This document shows, piece after piece, positions 49,926 through 58,808 of a stretch of DNA of 64,000 bases (position 1 is its first letter; every line of letters begins with the position of its first letter). The position numbers were made by a program, and so were the translations under genes. The DNA is from Comamonas sp. KCTC 72670 (GTDB lineage Bacteria; Myxococcota; Myxococcia; Myxococcales; Myxococcaceae). Location: positions 62,001 to 126,000 of the forward strand of contig BNCN01000002.1 of assembly GCA_014656495.1 (NCBI GenBank), in the 5' to 3' direction. Below the pieces are notes generated by a model. It saw only the letters and a list, made by a program, of their open reading frames with translations. It was not told where the DNA came from and made no database searches.

Positions 49926-50651
49926 TCAGAAAACAGGGATGCTGCTTCCGGAGGTGCCGTTGCCGCGGCAGCCCAGCTTCGTTCCGTAGCTGCACGACAG
50001 CCCGCCGGGCGTCTCCCGGTGCTCCAGCAGCGAGCGGACGATGGTGCGGTACGGGAGCCCCGCGCCCATGGGCTGAACCTCGCCCACGGACACCAGCCAG
50101 ATGCGGCCGTTGTTGTCGGTGTTGCGGTCCGCGTCGTCGTCATCGTCCACGACGAAGACGCGGAAGGAGACATTGGCGGCGTCGGGGTAGTCCTCGATGC
50201 GGACGCCGTCCGGGCCGGTGATTTCCCGGTTGGCCGTCGCCACGCCGTCATCGACGGCCGTCCCGCGCGCCAGCGTGTACTCCGTGCGCGGGATGAGCTC
50301 CCGCCAGGGGATGCCCCCAGCGGCGACGTCGGGCAGGCCCGGCTCGTTCACGACGGCCAGCCGCTCCAGGACGTTGCGGGTGTAGGGCTGTCCCGTGCCC
50401 ATGTTCGGGTTGGGGATGTTCATCATCGCCAGGACGACAGCGCGCCCCTCGGCCATGCCCGCCTCGGCGGCGAAGAGGGCCTCGCGCGAGCGGCGCTCAT
50501 GTCCCTGCACCGTGCTCTCCGTGGTCACCGCGCGGAGGGACACGAGGACGCCGGCCGTGACGAGGGCGATGAGGCCCAGCGCGAGCAGCAGCGTGAAGCC
50601 TCGCTGTGCATGCGGGGCACGCATGGGCTTGCGGGTCGGATGACAGCGCAC
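49926..50651 (-). CDS. pilX: Minor pilin, PilX type
   Basis: 241 residues from the GTG at 50651, chosen because AAGGAG stands six bases before it; the ATG at 50624 has no ribosome site. This gives a long leader of 18 residues ending QRG, then FTLLLALGLIALVTAGVLV. Mature position 5 is Leu instead of the usual Glu, a known trait of PilX-type pilins. The segment EALFAAEAGMAEGRAV after the helix also fits PilX. First gene of the minor-pilin/PilY1 operon. An acidic run (VVDDDDDADRNTDNN) near residues 168-182 might bind calcium. Confidence 0.83.
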   Translation of the reverse strand: MRCHPTRKPMRAPHAQRGFTLLLALGLIALVTAGVLVSLRAVTTESTVQGHERRSREALFAAEAGMAEGRAVVLAMMNIPNPNMGTGQPYTRNVLERLAVVNEPGLPDVAAGGIPWRELIPRTEYTLARGTAVDDGVATANREITGPDGVRIEDYPDAANVSFRVFVVDDDDDADRNTDNNGRIWLVSVGEVQPMGAGLPYRTIVRSLLEHRETPGGLSCSYGTKLGCRGNGTSGSSIPVF

Positions 50652-50911
50652 CGGGGACTCCTTGCCCTGGAGGGCAGCAGGGAAGCGCAGGTGTTTGTCT
50701 CAGCAATCTCCAGGCCCGGTTTCGCGGTGCGTCCCCGCCAATACATCCAGCCGCTTGGCCTCACCCCTGGGTAAAGCCTGACACGCAATCGCACGACACG
50801 GATTGCGGACCTCGCAAAAGTTGCGAGTCAGCGACAAAGTAGGACGTGTTGTGTGTCTCGCCCTGCGGGGCAACGTCTGTGGTTGCCGCCCGACAGTGAC
50901 ACGCGCGGTGT
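50652..50911 (-). promoter_or_regulatory. Control region upstream of pilX with three inverted repeats
   Basis: This 260-bp gap carries no gene. It holds three perfect inverted repeats: CGCAATC (50784-50790) / GATTGCG (50801-50807), CTCGCAA (50811-50817) / TTGCGAG (50821-50827), and GGCAAC (50869-50874) / GTTGCC (50882-50887). The first two share the half-site TTGCG and abut each other. They sit 130-170 bp before the pilX start. No clear -35/-10 pair is seen. The third may instead end transcription of the upstream GT-C gene, though no T-run follows. Confidence 0.5.
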
Positions 50912-52615
50912 TTATCGGCCGGGGCCGCCCGGCCAGAACGCGACGTCGCGTCCAGGAGCGTTCAGCCAGACGGATTGGAGGAAGCGCACGGCGTTCCGGT
51001 CCGCCGTGTCATTCCGGGTGGTGAGGGCCTGCGCGGCGCCCAGCACCACCAGCACCGCGAGCGCGGTGCCCAGGGCGGGCGCCGCGGGCCACGTCTGCCC
51101 GGGCTTGCGCGCCAGTCTCACGAACACCCAGGCGGCGGTGCCCAGCAGCAAGGCCATCAGCGCCGTGCCCGCCGCGCCCGCGGGGAGCCCGATGAAGGTC
51201 AGCGGGCCGGGGGGGACGTAGCCGGTGCGCAGCAGGGGGAGCGCCAGGGCGCCCACGGCGTTGGAGACGTCGTCCGGGATGTAGTTGATGAAGGTGGCCA
51301 CGCCGGTGGCGGCGATGGACACCCCGCACAGCATGGCGGCCCCGCCCAGGGCCCAGGCGCCTCGGGAAGCCGCGCGCAGCCGCTCCAGGCTCAATCCCAC
51401 GGGTAACAGGAGGAAGGGCACCAGGCCGGTGAGGTGGCGGGGGCCCGTCGTCCAGCCCCACGAGTCATAGGAGAACGACGAGGTGAAGTACGTGTAGCCC
51501 GCCATCAGGGCCAGGCCCAGCCACGCCACCGCGCGCGCCTCGGAGGACTGGCCACGGCGGCGCCACAGGAGCACCAGCCCCGGCAGCGCGAGGAGGAGGA
51601 AGGGCGCCAGGGTGAACAGGCCCCGCAGCGGGGAGAAGAAGGACAGGCCGAAGGCGCGCGGGTCCGGCGTGCGGATGCCGAGGAAGCCGCCCAGGTGCCA
51701 CGGCTGGTACCCGGCGTCGTTGAGGTACTTGTAGCCGCTGGCCAGCGGGTGCCCGAAGGTCGCCTGGTGGTAGGCCATCAGCGCAATCAGGAAGGGCAGC
51801 GCGCCCAGCGTGGCCAGCCCCGCGGCCCGGCCCAGCCGTGTCCAGCGCACGCGCGCGGGGGCGTCCTGGAAGGCGAAGGTGAGCACCGCGTAGAGCACCA
51901 GCCCGAGCACGCCCATGGCGCCGGTGTACTCGGCGGCCACGGTGGCGCCCGCGCAGGCGCCCGCGACGAGGTAGCCGCGCTCCCGCCACTCGCCGCGCGC
52001 GCAGCGCCACAGCGCGTAGAAGCTGGCGAAGAGCAGCACCGCCGTCGTCTGGTGGCTCATGAAGAGCAGCGAGTAGCTGAAGGCCAGCGAGCCCAGCCCG
52101 TACGTCACCGTGAGGGCATCCGCGACGAGCGGCTCCAGGTACGCACGCAGGTAGCGGCGCACCAGCCACAGCAATCCCAGCGTGGGCAGCACGGTGAGCA
52201 GCAGGCGCGAGAAGAAGACCAGCGGCACCTCGGGGACGGCGTGGCGGTGGCCGCCGCCCAGCGCGCGCATCGTCGCGTACAGGGGCACCGCGGCGAACGA
52301 CAGCAGCGGCGCCTTGCTGGGGTAGTACTTCCCGTCCTTCACCGACAAATCGCCGACATAGCCGTAGTCGCGCAGCGCGCCGTTGATGTTCAGCGTGCCG
52401 TACTCCACCAGCGCGCGCGTCTGCCACAGGCGGCACAGCTCGTTGGGCGAGCGCAGGCCCGGGTGGTACGGGAACAGCAACACGTACAGCGCGATGAGCG
52501 CCGCCCAGACCGCGCGGGGCGCGCCCGCGGTGCCGGGGTTCACGGCGTGGCGCTCGGCGGGGAGCTCCGAGGCATGCCAGCGAGACGTGTCGACGGGCGA
52601 GCGCTGCGTGTTCAT
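50912..52615 (-). CDS. Polytopic GT-C type (ArnT/Pmt-like) membrane glycosyltransferase or related protein
   Basis: 567 residues with ten or more hydrophobic helices. A first large periplasmic loop after helix 1 (LRSPNELCRLWQTRALVEYG) and the pattern KAPLLSFAAVPLYAT resemble GT-C enzymes that use polyprenyl-phosphate sugars, such as ArnT or Pmt relatives. The catalytic acidic residue of the first loop cannot be fixed with certainty (Glu in NELCR is a candidate). It may transfer sugars to a lipid, protein or polysaccharide at the periplasmic face. It lies 73 bp after the GT2/methyltransferase gene on the same strand, probably one unit. ATG 52615; ribosome site weak. Confidence 0.7.
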   Translation of the reverse strand: MNTQRSPVDTSRWHASELPAERHAVNPGTAGAPRAVWAALIALYVLLFPYHPGLRSPNELCRLWQTRALVEYGTLNINGALRDYGYVGDLSVKDGKYYPSKAPLLSFAAVPLYATMRALGGGHRHAVPEVPLVFFSRLLLTVLPTLGLLWLVRRYLRAYLEPLVADALTVTYGLGSLAFSYSLLFMSHQTTAVLLFASFYALWRCARGEWRERGYLVAGACAGATVAAEYTGAMGVLGLVLYAVLTFAFQDAPARVRWTRLGRAAGLATLGALPFLIALMAYHQATFGHPLASGYKYLNDAGYQPWHLGGFLGIRTPDPRAFGLSFFSPLRGLFTLAPFLLLALPGLVLLWRRRGQSSEARAVAWLGLALMAGYTYFTSSFSYDSWGWTTGPRHLTGLVPFLLLPVGLSLERLRAASRGAWALGGAAMLCGVSIAATGVATFINYIPDDVSNAVGALALPLLRTGYVPPGPLTFIGLPAGAAGTALMALLLGTAAWVFVRLARKPGQTWPAAPALGTALAVLVVLGAAQALTTRNDTADRNAVRFLQSVWLNAPGRDVAFWPGGPGR

Positions 52616-52688
52616 GGTGGGGCCCTGCGGCGCGGATTCAGTGGAAGGACGGGACGTCAGGCCCCCGCGAGGAGGCCACGGCCAGGTC

Positions 52689-54059
52689 TCACGCGTCGGC
52701 TCCGGTGGAGCGGGCCACCGCGAAGAGGCTCATGCCCACCGGCAGCTTCACGTGGGACTCCGCCTTGGCGATGAGCGGGGCCAGCGTGTCGTAGATTTTC
52801 AGCTGCAGCTTGGGCACCGAGCGGCGGCGCAGCAGGCGGCTGTTGATGAACCAGCCGGGCAGCCCCGCCAGGTTCATCCACTCCAGCGTCTCCACCTGGA
52901 AGCCGTTCTCCTCCAGCACCGCGCGCAGCGTGGCGGGCGTGTAGCGGCGGTGGTGGCCCACGGCCTCGTCGATGGCGCCGAAGAGCTGCTGCAGCGCGGG
53001 CACCAGGATGACCACCCGACCACCCGGCGCCAGAATCTGCCGGAAGCGGCGCACCGCGGACGCGTCGTCCGGGATGTGCTCCAGCACGTTGGAGAGGACG
53101 ATGGTGTCCAGCTTCTCCTGCTGGAGCGACTCCCAGTCCGCCAGCGCCACGTCGGACAGGTAGGGCCGGATGTGCGGCTTGCCGCGGAACAGGTTCTTCA
53201 ACCGGTCCACGTAGAAGCGGTCCACCTCCAGCGCGATGAGCAGCTCCAGGCCGGACTCCAGCTCCCGGGTGATCGTGCCGATGCCGGCGCCAATCTCCAG
53301 CACGCGGCGGCCCAGGTGCTCGCGGAAGCGGCGGCCCAGCCACTGGTTGTAGTGGACGGCGCCGTCCATGCGCTCCAGCGTGGTGTAGCCCTCGTGCTGG
53401 TTGTCCGCGTCATCGCGCACGGTGGCGTAGCGGACCAGGGTGCGAAGGCGGGACAGGTGCGCGGCGGGCGTGCGGCGCGGCACGTCGCTGGGGGGCAGCG
53501 TCACCTCGGTGAGGCGGAACAGCTGCGCGGCCAGCTTCACCACCAGCTCCGCGTCCACCGCGTCGTCATCGCTGGTGAGCGCGACGGAGCGCAGGGCCTC
53601 GGTGCGGAAGGCGCGCAGGCTGGTGAGGGGGTCGGTCAGCGGCACGTCCGTCACGAAGCGGGTGAACTGGCCCAGGGCCCGGTCCGCCAACAGCTCCGGC
53701 GCCAGGCCCTGCGCGGTGCGCAGGCCGAAGACAGCGTCCGCGGTGTCCGCCTGGATGGGGCGCACGAGCGACTCGTAGACGTCCTGGGGATACGCGGCCT
53801 CCGGGTCCTGGAGCACCGTCACCGCGCCCGTCACCTGGGCCAGCGCGGCGCGGATGGCCGCTCCCTTGCCGCCGGACACGTTGAGCACGCGCACCCGGGG
53901 CGAGCCCGCGGTGGTGACGGAGCCCTCGCCCGCGAGGACGGCCTCGGCGCCGGGCGGCAGCGCCTGGGCGAAGCGGGAGACGGCGTCCGCGGTGTCGGGC
54001 GAGAAGGGGAGGACGAAGGAGAGCGAAGGCGTCACGCCGGGCTCAGTAGCACAGCCCAC
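52689..54059 (-). CDS. Fusion of a GT2-like glycosyltransferase and a class I methyltransferase
   Basis: 456 residues, soluble. The N-terminal ~215 residues are a GT2-like domain (SLSFVLPFSP; GGKGAAIRAAL; VLQDPEAAYP as a modified DxD region; LTDPLTSLRAF), similar to dolichyl-phosphate-mannose-synthase-like enzymes. The C-terminal ~240 residues are a SAM methyltransferase: motif I VLEIGAGIGTIT, the acidic residue in ALEVDRF, then DTIVLSNVLEHI. Such fusions occur in polysaccharide clusters, where the methyltransferase may modify the product. The GTG at 54059 is used, but no ribosome site supports it; GTG 54035 is an alternative. It is divergent from the Wzc gene. Confidence 0.8.
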   Translation of the reverse strand: MGCATEPGVTPSLSFVLPFSPDTADAVSRFAQALPPGAEAVLAGEGSVTTAGSPRVRVLNVSGGKGAAIRAALAQVTGAVTVLQDPEAAYPQDVYESLVRPIQADTADAVFGLRTAQGLAPELLADRALGQFTRFVTDVPLTDPLTSLRAFRTEALRSVALTSDDDAVDAELVVKLAAQLFRLTEVTLPPSDVPRRTPAAHLSRLRTLVRYATVRDDADNQHEGYTTLERMDGAVHYNQWLGRRFREHLGRRVLEIGAGIGTITRELESGLELLIALEVDRFYVDRLKNLFRGKPHIRPYLSDVALADWESLQQEKLDTIVLSNVLEHIPDDASAVRRFRQILAPGGRVVILVPALQQLFGAIDEAVGHHRRYTPATLRAVLEENGFQVETLEWMNLAGLPGWFINSRLLRRRSVPKLQLKIYDTLAPLIAKAESHVKLPVGMSLFAVARSTGADA

Positions 54060-54190
54060 GCGAGCATGCGCGTGGGGCGTCCCTCAAGCGTGGATGGGGG
54101 GCGTCCAGGCGGCCGCGGAACAATGGACAACCCCCGTGGGACACGGCACGCTCGTTACGATTCCCGGACGTGTGGGTGAAGGTCGGCCGG

Positions 54191-56431
54191 ATGCCGCCGG
54201 GCCCTGGAACCGCACAGGGGCCGGCAGGGAGACGTGACGTGGATGGAACCGGTTTCGACCCGGCCAGTGGCGCCGGCGGTCTGACGCCCGCGGGGCTCAT
54301 GCAGCACCTGCGCGCGGTGTGGCGCCGCAAATGGGTCGTGCTGGGCGTGGCCGTCGTCGTGGTGGCCCTCACGGCCGCGTACACGTTGCGCCAACCGAAG
54401 CTGTACGCCTCCAGCGCCTCGCTCATCATCGACGTGATGGCGCCTCGCTTCCTGGACGGGGAAGTGAAGGAGGTCATGGGCGAGGAGCGCAGCAACTACT
54501 GGTTCAACAAGGAGTACTACGCCACGCAGAGTCAAATCATCACCTCGCGCGCGGTGGCGGGGCGGGTGGTGGACAAGCTGGGCCTGTCCACGGACGCGGG
54601 CTTCCTGGGCGTGGCGCACGTGGTGGACGAGAAGCAGCGCTTGCAGGCGATGCAGGGCATGGACGCGGTGTCGCTGCTCCAGTCGCGCATCCGCGTCATC
54701 CCCGCGCGGGACTCGCGGGTGATGAACATCGCGGTGGATGACTTCGACGCGCAGCGCGCGGCGCTCCTGGCCAACGAGGTTGCCGCCGCGTACATGGCGG
54801 AGAACCTGGCCCTCAAGCTGCGGACCACGGAGGACGCGCGCGACTGGCTGGAAGGGCGCCTGTCCGAACTGGAGTCGCAGTCCCGCTCCAGCGAGATGGC
54901 CGTCTACGACTTCAAGAAGGACGCGGACATGCTGTCCACGTCGCTGGAGTCGCGGATGAGCATCGTCAGCGAGCGCATCAACAGCTTCAACATGCGGCTG
55001 ACCGAGGTGCGCATCCAGATCGCCGCCCAGCAGGCGCGCGTGGAGGCCATCCACCGGCTGCGCAAGGCGTCGCCGGAGGACGAGACATGGGCGGAGGCCC
55101 TGTCGGGCGGCAACGAGGGCCCCATCCAGGACCTGCGGCGCAGCTACACGGAGCTGCGCATGTCGTGCGCGGAGCTGGAGGAGCGCTATCTGGCCGAGCA
55201 CCCGAAGCTGCTGGAGTGTCACCGCAAGCTGTCGGTGGTGCGCGAGGACTTCCTCAAGAGCCTGACCAACGTCGTGCGCGGCGCGGAGACGGCGCTGGCG
55301 GAGGCGGTGGCGCAAGAGAAGAACCTGGTGCGGCTGTTGGAGGCGGAGAAGGCGGAGGCCTTCCTGGTGAACAAGAAGGCCATCGAGCTCGACCGGCTCA
55401 CGCGCGACTCGGACAACAACCAGCGCCTCTATGAGCTGGTGGCCAAGCGGCTGAAGGACATCGAGCTGTCGGGCATGTTGCGCACCAGCAACGTTCGCGT
55501 GCTGGACCCGGCGCGGCCCGTGATGACGCCGGTGAAGCCGCACGTGCGCCGCAACCTGGCGTTGGGCCTGGTGATGGGCCTGCTGGCCGGGCTGGGCGTG
55601 GTGCTGCTGCTGGAGTTGCTGGAGAACAGCGTGGCCACGCAGGCGGACGTGGAGGACCGGCTGGGGCTGGCCTTCCTGGGCGTCATGCCGCGCCTGGATG
55701 GGAGCAAGGCGCCTCGCGACCGGGACCTGCACGTCCACCGCGAGCCGAAGTCGATCGCCGCGGAGTGCTGCCGCGCCATCCGCACGAACCTGTTGTTCAT
55801 GTCGCCGGACAACCCGTTCAAGACGCTGGTGGTGACATCCAGCGGTCCGCAGGAGGGCAAGTCCACCACCTGCGTCAGCGTGGGCGTGGCCATGGCCCAG
55901 AGCGGCAACCGGGTGCTGCTGCTGGACACCGACATGCGTCGGCCGCGCCTGCACCGGGCCTTCGGTGTTCCCAACGAGCTGGGCATCTCCTCGCTGGTGG
56001 TGGGCGAGGGCACGCTCGACGCCGCGGTGAAGAGCACCGAGGTGCCCGGCCTCTTTGTCCTGCCGTGCGGCCCGATTCCACCCAACCCGGCGGAGCTGCT
56101 GCACACGCAGGCCTTCACGGACCTGCTGAAGGCCGCCTCCGAGCGCTTCGACCGCGTCATCCTGGACAGCCCGCCCATCAACGCGGTGGCGGACGCGGCG
56201 GTGCTGGCCACGAAGTGTGACGGCGTGGTGCTGGTGCTGAAGGCGGCGAAGACGAACCGCGAGTCGGCGCGGCGCGCGCTGCGCTCGCTGGCGGACGTGC
56301 AGGCGCGCATGTACGGCGCCATCCTCAACGACGTGGACTTCACGGCGCCGCGGTACGGCGACTCGTATCTGGCCTACCAGGGTTATGGGCAGTACGGGGA
56401 AGAGCCCAAGGACGGGGTGGCTTCGTCGTGA
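54191..56431 (+). CDS. wzc: Wzc-type polysaccharide co-polymerase and BY-kinase (BtkA-like)
   Basis: 746 residues from ATG 54191, which has GAAGG upstream; GTG 54170 in the same frame is the alternative. First membrane helix at about residues 48-66, Wzz-type periplasmic domain with a long coiled-coil, second helix at about 457-479, then the cytoplasmic tyrosine kinase: Walker A GPQEGKSTT (Lys557), Walker A' LLDTDMRRP (Asp579, Asp581) and Walker B VILDSPP. The tail carries Tyr722, 726, 729, 732 and 735, the autophosphorylation cluster. It controls chain length and export of a capsule-like polysaccharide. The M. xanthus counterpart is probably BtkA of the BPS locus (from memory). The next gene overlaps its stop as GTGA. 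Confidence 0.92.
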   Translation: MPPGPGTAQGPAGRRDVDGTGFDPASGAGGLTPAGLMQHLRAVWRRKWVVLGVAVVVVALTAAYTLRQPKLYASSASLIIDVMAPRFLDGEVKEVMGEERSNYWFNKEYYATQSQIITSRAVAGRVVDKLGLSTDAGFLGVAHVVDEKQRLQAMQGMDAVSLLQSRIRVIPARDSRVMNIAVDDFDAQRAALLANEVAAAYMAENLALKLRTTEDARDWLEGRLSELESQSRSSEMAVYDFKKDADMLSTSLESRMSIVSERINSFNMRLTEVRIQIAAQQARVEAIHRLRKASPEDETWAEALSGGNEGPIQDLRRSYTELRMSCAELEERYLAEHPKLLECHRKLSVVREDFLKSLTNVVRGAETALAEAVAQEKNLVRLLEAEKAEAFLVNKKAIELDRLTRDSDNNQRLYELVAKRLKDIELSGMLRTSNVRVLDPARPVMTPVKPHVRRNLALGLVMGLLAGLGVVLLLELLENSVATQADVEDRLGLAFLGVMPRLDGSKAPRDRDLHVHREPKSIAAECCRAIRTNLLFMSPDNPFKTLVVTSSGPQEGKSTTCVSVGVAMAQSGNRVLLLDTDMRRPRLHRAFGVPNELGISSLVVGEGTLDAAVKSTEVPGLFVLPCGPIPPNPAELLHTQAFTDLLKAASERFDRVILDSPPINAVADAAVLATKCDGVVLVLKAAKTNRESARRALRSLADVQARMYGAILNDVDFTAPRYGDSYLAYQGYGQYGEEPKDGVASS

Positions 56432-57672
56432 GCGTCCCGTTGGCGGGGGCGGGCCTGCGGGTGCTGCACCTGGGCAAGTTCTATCCTCCCGCCTCGGGCG
56501 GCATGGAGTCCCACGTGCAGACGCTCGCGCGGGCGCAGGCGGCCCTGGGCGCGCAGGTGGAGGTGCTGTGCGCCAACCACGCCGTGGACGGGCAGGGCAC
56601 CAGCCACGAGTTTCACGGCCGCAGCCCCACGCGTGAGGACTGGGATGGCCTGGTGCGGGTGACGCGCCTGGGCCGGCTGGCCTCGGTGGCGCGCATGGAC
56701 GTGATGCCGGACCTGCCGCGCGCGTTGAGCCGCGCGTTGGAGCGGGGCGTGGACGTGGTGCACCTGCACACGCCCAACCCGACCTGGGTGCTGGCCCTGG
56801 ACGTGGTGCGCGGGCTGCCGCCGCTCTTCATCACCCACCACAGCGACGTCATCCGGCAGAAGGTGGCGGGCGCGCTCTTCAAGCCCTTCGAGGCGCTGCT
56901 CTACGCGCGGGCGCGGCGGGTGCTGGCCACCAGCGAGGCCTATGTGCCGGGCTCGCCGCTGCTGCGCGCCTTCCGGAGCAAGGTGCGGGCGCTGCCGCTG
57001 GGGCTGGAGTTGACGCCCTACCTTCAGCCCTCAGCCGCCGCGCGTGATGCCGAGGCGCGCTGGCGTGACGAGGCCGCGGGGGGCCCGCTGTGGCTCATGG
57101 TGGGGCGGCTCGTCTACTACAAGGGCTTGTTCACCGCGCTGGAGGGCCTGACGCGTGTCCCGGGCCGGCTGGTGGTGGTGGGGCAGGGGCCGTTGGAGGC
57201 CGAGGCGCGGCGACGCGCTCGGGCGCTGGGCGTGGAGGGCCGGGTGACGTGGGCGGGGTATCTGCCGCCGGACGCGCTGGCGGGCGCGCTTCGGGCCGCC
57301 ACCGCGCTCTGGTTCTGCGGCAACGCGCGCAGCGAGGCGTATGGGCTGTCGCAAGTGGAGGCCATGGCCAGCGGGAAGCCCGTGCTGAACACGGCGATTC
57401 CCCACTCGGGGGTGGCCTGGGTGAGCCTGCACGAGCAGACGGGATTGACGGTGCCCATGGACGACGCGGCGGCGCTGGCGGCGGCGGCGCGGCGGCTGGT
57501 GGAGGAGCCCGGGCTGGCGCAGCGGCTGGGGCACGCGGCCCGGGAGCGCGCCGTGGCGGAGTTCCGGCATGACGTGATGGCCTGGCGCAGCCTGTCGCTG
57601 TACGCGGAGGCGCTGGGCCGGCCCGCGCCCGTGGCGGCGCCCGACACACGCCGTCTGGCGGAGACCGCATGA
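56428..57672 (+). CDS. Family 4 glycosyltransferase (first after wzc)
   Basis: 414 residues, GT-B fold, soluble or membrane-associated. The N-terminal acceptor domain begins LRVLHLGKFYPPASGGME with the glycine-rich GGME loop. The C-terminal nucleotide-sugar domain has WLMVGRLVYYKG and, in place of the usual E-x7-E, the motif RSEAYGLSQVEAMASGKP. Likely adds one sugar of the polysaccharide repeat on the lipid carrier at the cytoplasmic face. GTG start overlaps the wzc stop as GTGA, and the stop overlaps the next start as ATGA. Donor and acceptor unknown. Confidence 0.88.
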   Translation: MSVPLAGAGLRVLHLGKFYPPASGGMESHVQTLARAQAALGAQVEVLCANHAVDGQGTSHEFHGRSPTREDWDGLVRVTRLGRLASVARMDVMPDLPRALSRALERGVDVVHLHTPNPTWVLALDVVRGLPPLFITHHSDVIRQKVAGALFKPFEALLYARARRVLATSEAYVPGSPLLRAFRSKVRALPLGLELTPYLQPSAAARDAEARWRDEAAGGPLWLMVGRLVYYKGLFTALEGLTRVPGRLVVVGQGPLEAEARRRARALGVEGRVTWAGYLPPDALAGALRAATALWFCGNARSEAYGLSQVEAMASGKPVLNTAIPHSGVAWVSLHEQTGLTVPMDDAAALAAAARRLVEEPGLAQRLGHAARERAVAEFRHDVMAWRSLSLYAEALGRPAPVAAPDTRRLAETA

Positions 57673-58808
57673 GTCCCCCGATGCGCGTGCTGCACATCTA
57701 CAGCGGCAACCTCTACGGGGGCATCGAGGCCTTCCTCCACACCGTGGCGCGGACGCGGGGCCTCCAGCCCGGACTCCAGCACGAGTTCGCGCTCTGCTTC
57801 GAGGGCCGGCTGGCGCGCGAGCTGCGTGAGGCCGGCGCGGAGCCGCACCTGCTGGGCGCCACGCGGGTGGGACGTCCCCTGTCGGTGTGGCGCGCTCGGA
57901 GCACGTTGAGGGCGCTGCTTCGCCGGGGCGGCTACGGCGCGGTCATCTGTCACGCCATCTGGCCGCAGGCGCTGTTCGGACCGGTGGTGCGCGCCGAGGG
58001 CGTGCCGCTGGTCTTCTACCAGCACGACGCGCTGAACGGACGGCATTGGCTGGAGCGCTGGGCGCGCGTCACCGAACCGGACCTGGTCATCACCAACAGC
58101 CGCTACTCCGTGGGCACGCTGGCGCGCGTCTACCCCAACGCGCCCTGGAAGCTGGCGTACTACCCCGTCCTCGCGCCGGCACAGCGCGGCTCGCGGGAGG
58201 AGGTGCGCGCCCGGCTCCGCGCCGAGCTGGGCGCGAGCGAGCAGGACGTCGTCATCGTCCAGACCAGCCGCATGGAGGCGTGGAAGGGACAGCGGCTGTT
58301 GCTGGAGGGGCTCGGCCGGCTGCGGCAGGTGCCCGGATGGCGGGCGTGGGTGGCGGGCGGCGCGCAGCGGCCAGAAGAGGAGGCCTACCTCGAGGGATTG
58401 CGCGCGCAGGCCCACGGTCTGGGCCTGGGCGAGCGGGTGCGCTTCCTCGGACAACGCTCCGACGTGCCGCGCTTGCTGCGGGCCGCGGACATCCACTGCC
58501 AACCCAACCTGGGCGCGGAGCCCTTCGGCATCGCCTTCGTGGAGGCGCTGCAGGCGGAGCTGCCCGTCGTCACCACGGCGATGGGCGGGCCGCTGGAAAT
58601 CGTGGATGCCTCCTGCGGTGTGCTCGTCCCACCGGAGCCTGGGGCGCTGGCCGAGAGCCTGCGACGCCTCATCGAGGACCCGGCGCTGCGAGCCCGATTG
58701 GGCCAAGGCGGGCCGGCGCGCGCCGAGGCCCTGAGCAGTCCCGGTGCCTACCTGCGCGACCTGGAGGCGGCGCTGCGCTCGCTCACCGACGAGGGTCCGC
58801 GCGCGTGA
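57669..58808 (+). CDS. Family 4 glycosyltransferase (second after wzc)
   Basis: 379 residues, GT-B fold. It starts MRVLHIYSGNLYGGIEAFL (acceptor-side loop GGIE), has a QTSRMEAWKGQ segment at the domain junction, and ends with GAEPFGIAFVEALQAELPV, the E-x7-E motif of retaining GT4 enzymes. Joined to both neighbours by ATGA and GTGA overlaps, so it is part of the polysaccharide operon. Sugar specificity cannot be read from sequence. Confidence 0.88.
   Translation: MSPPMRVLHIYSGNLYGGIEAFLHTVARTRGLQPGLQHEFALCFEGRLARELREAGAEPHLLGATRVGRPLSVWRARSTLRALLRRGGYGAVICHAIWPQALFGPVVRAEGVPLVFYQHDALNGRHWLERWARVTEPDLVITNSRYSVGTLARVYPNAPWKLAYYPVLAPAQRGSREEVRARLRAELGASEQDVVIVQTSRMEAWKGQRLLLEGLGRLRQVPGWRAWVAGGAQRPEEEAYLEGLRAQAHGLGLGERVRFLGQRSDVPRLLRAADIHCQPNLGAEPFGIAFVEALQAELPVVTTAMGGPLEIVDASCGVLVPPEPGALAESLRRLIEDPALRARLGQGGPARAEALSSPGAYLRDLEAALRSLTDEGPRA

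Noticed and set aside
54074..54106. Direct repeat GGGGCGTCC (54074-54082 and 54098-54106) upstream of wzc
   Set aside because: Nine bases, all G/C but one, in a GC-rich gap; too likely by chance to call an operator.
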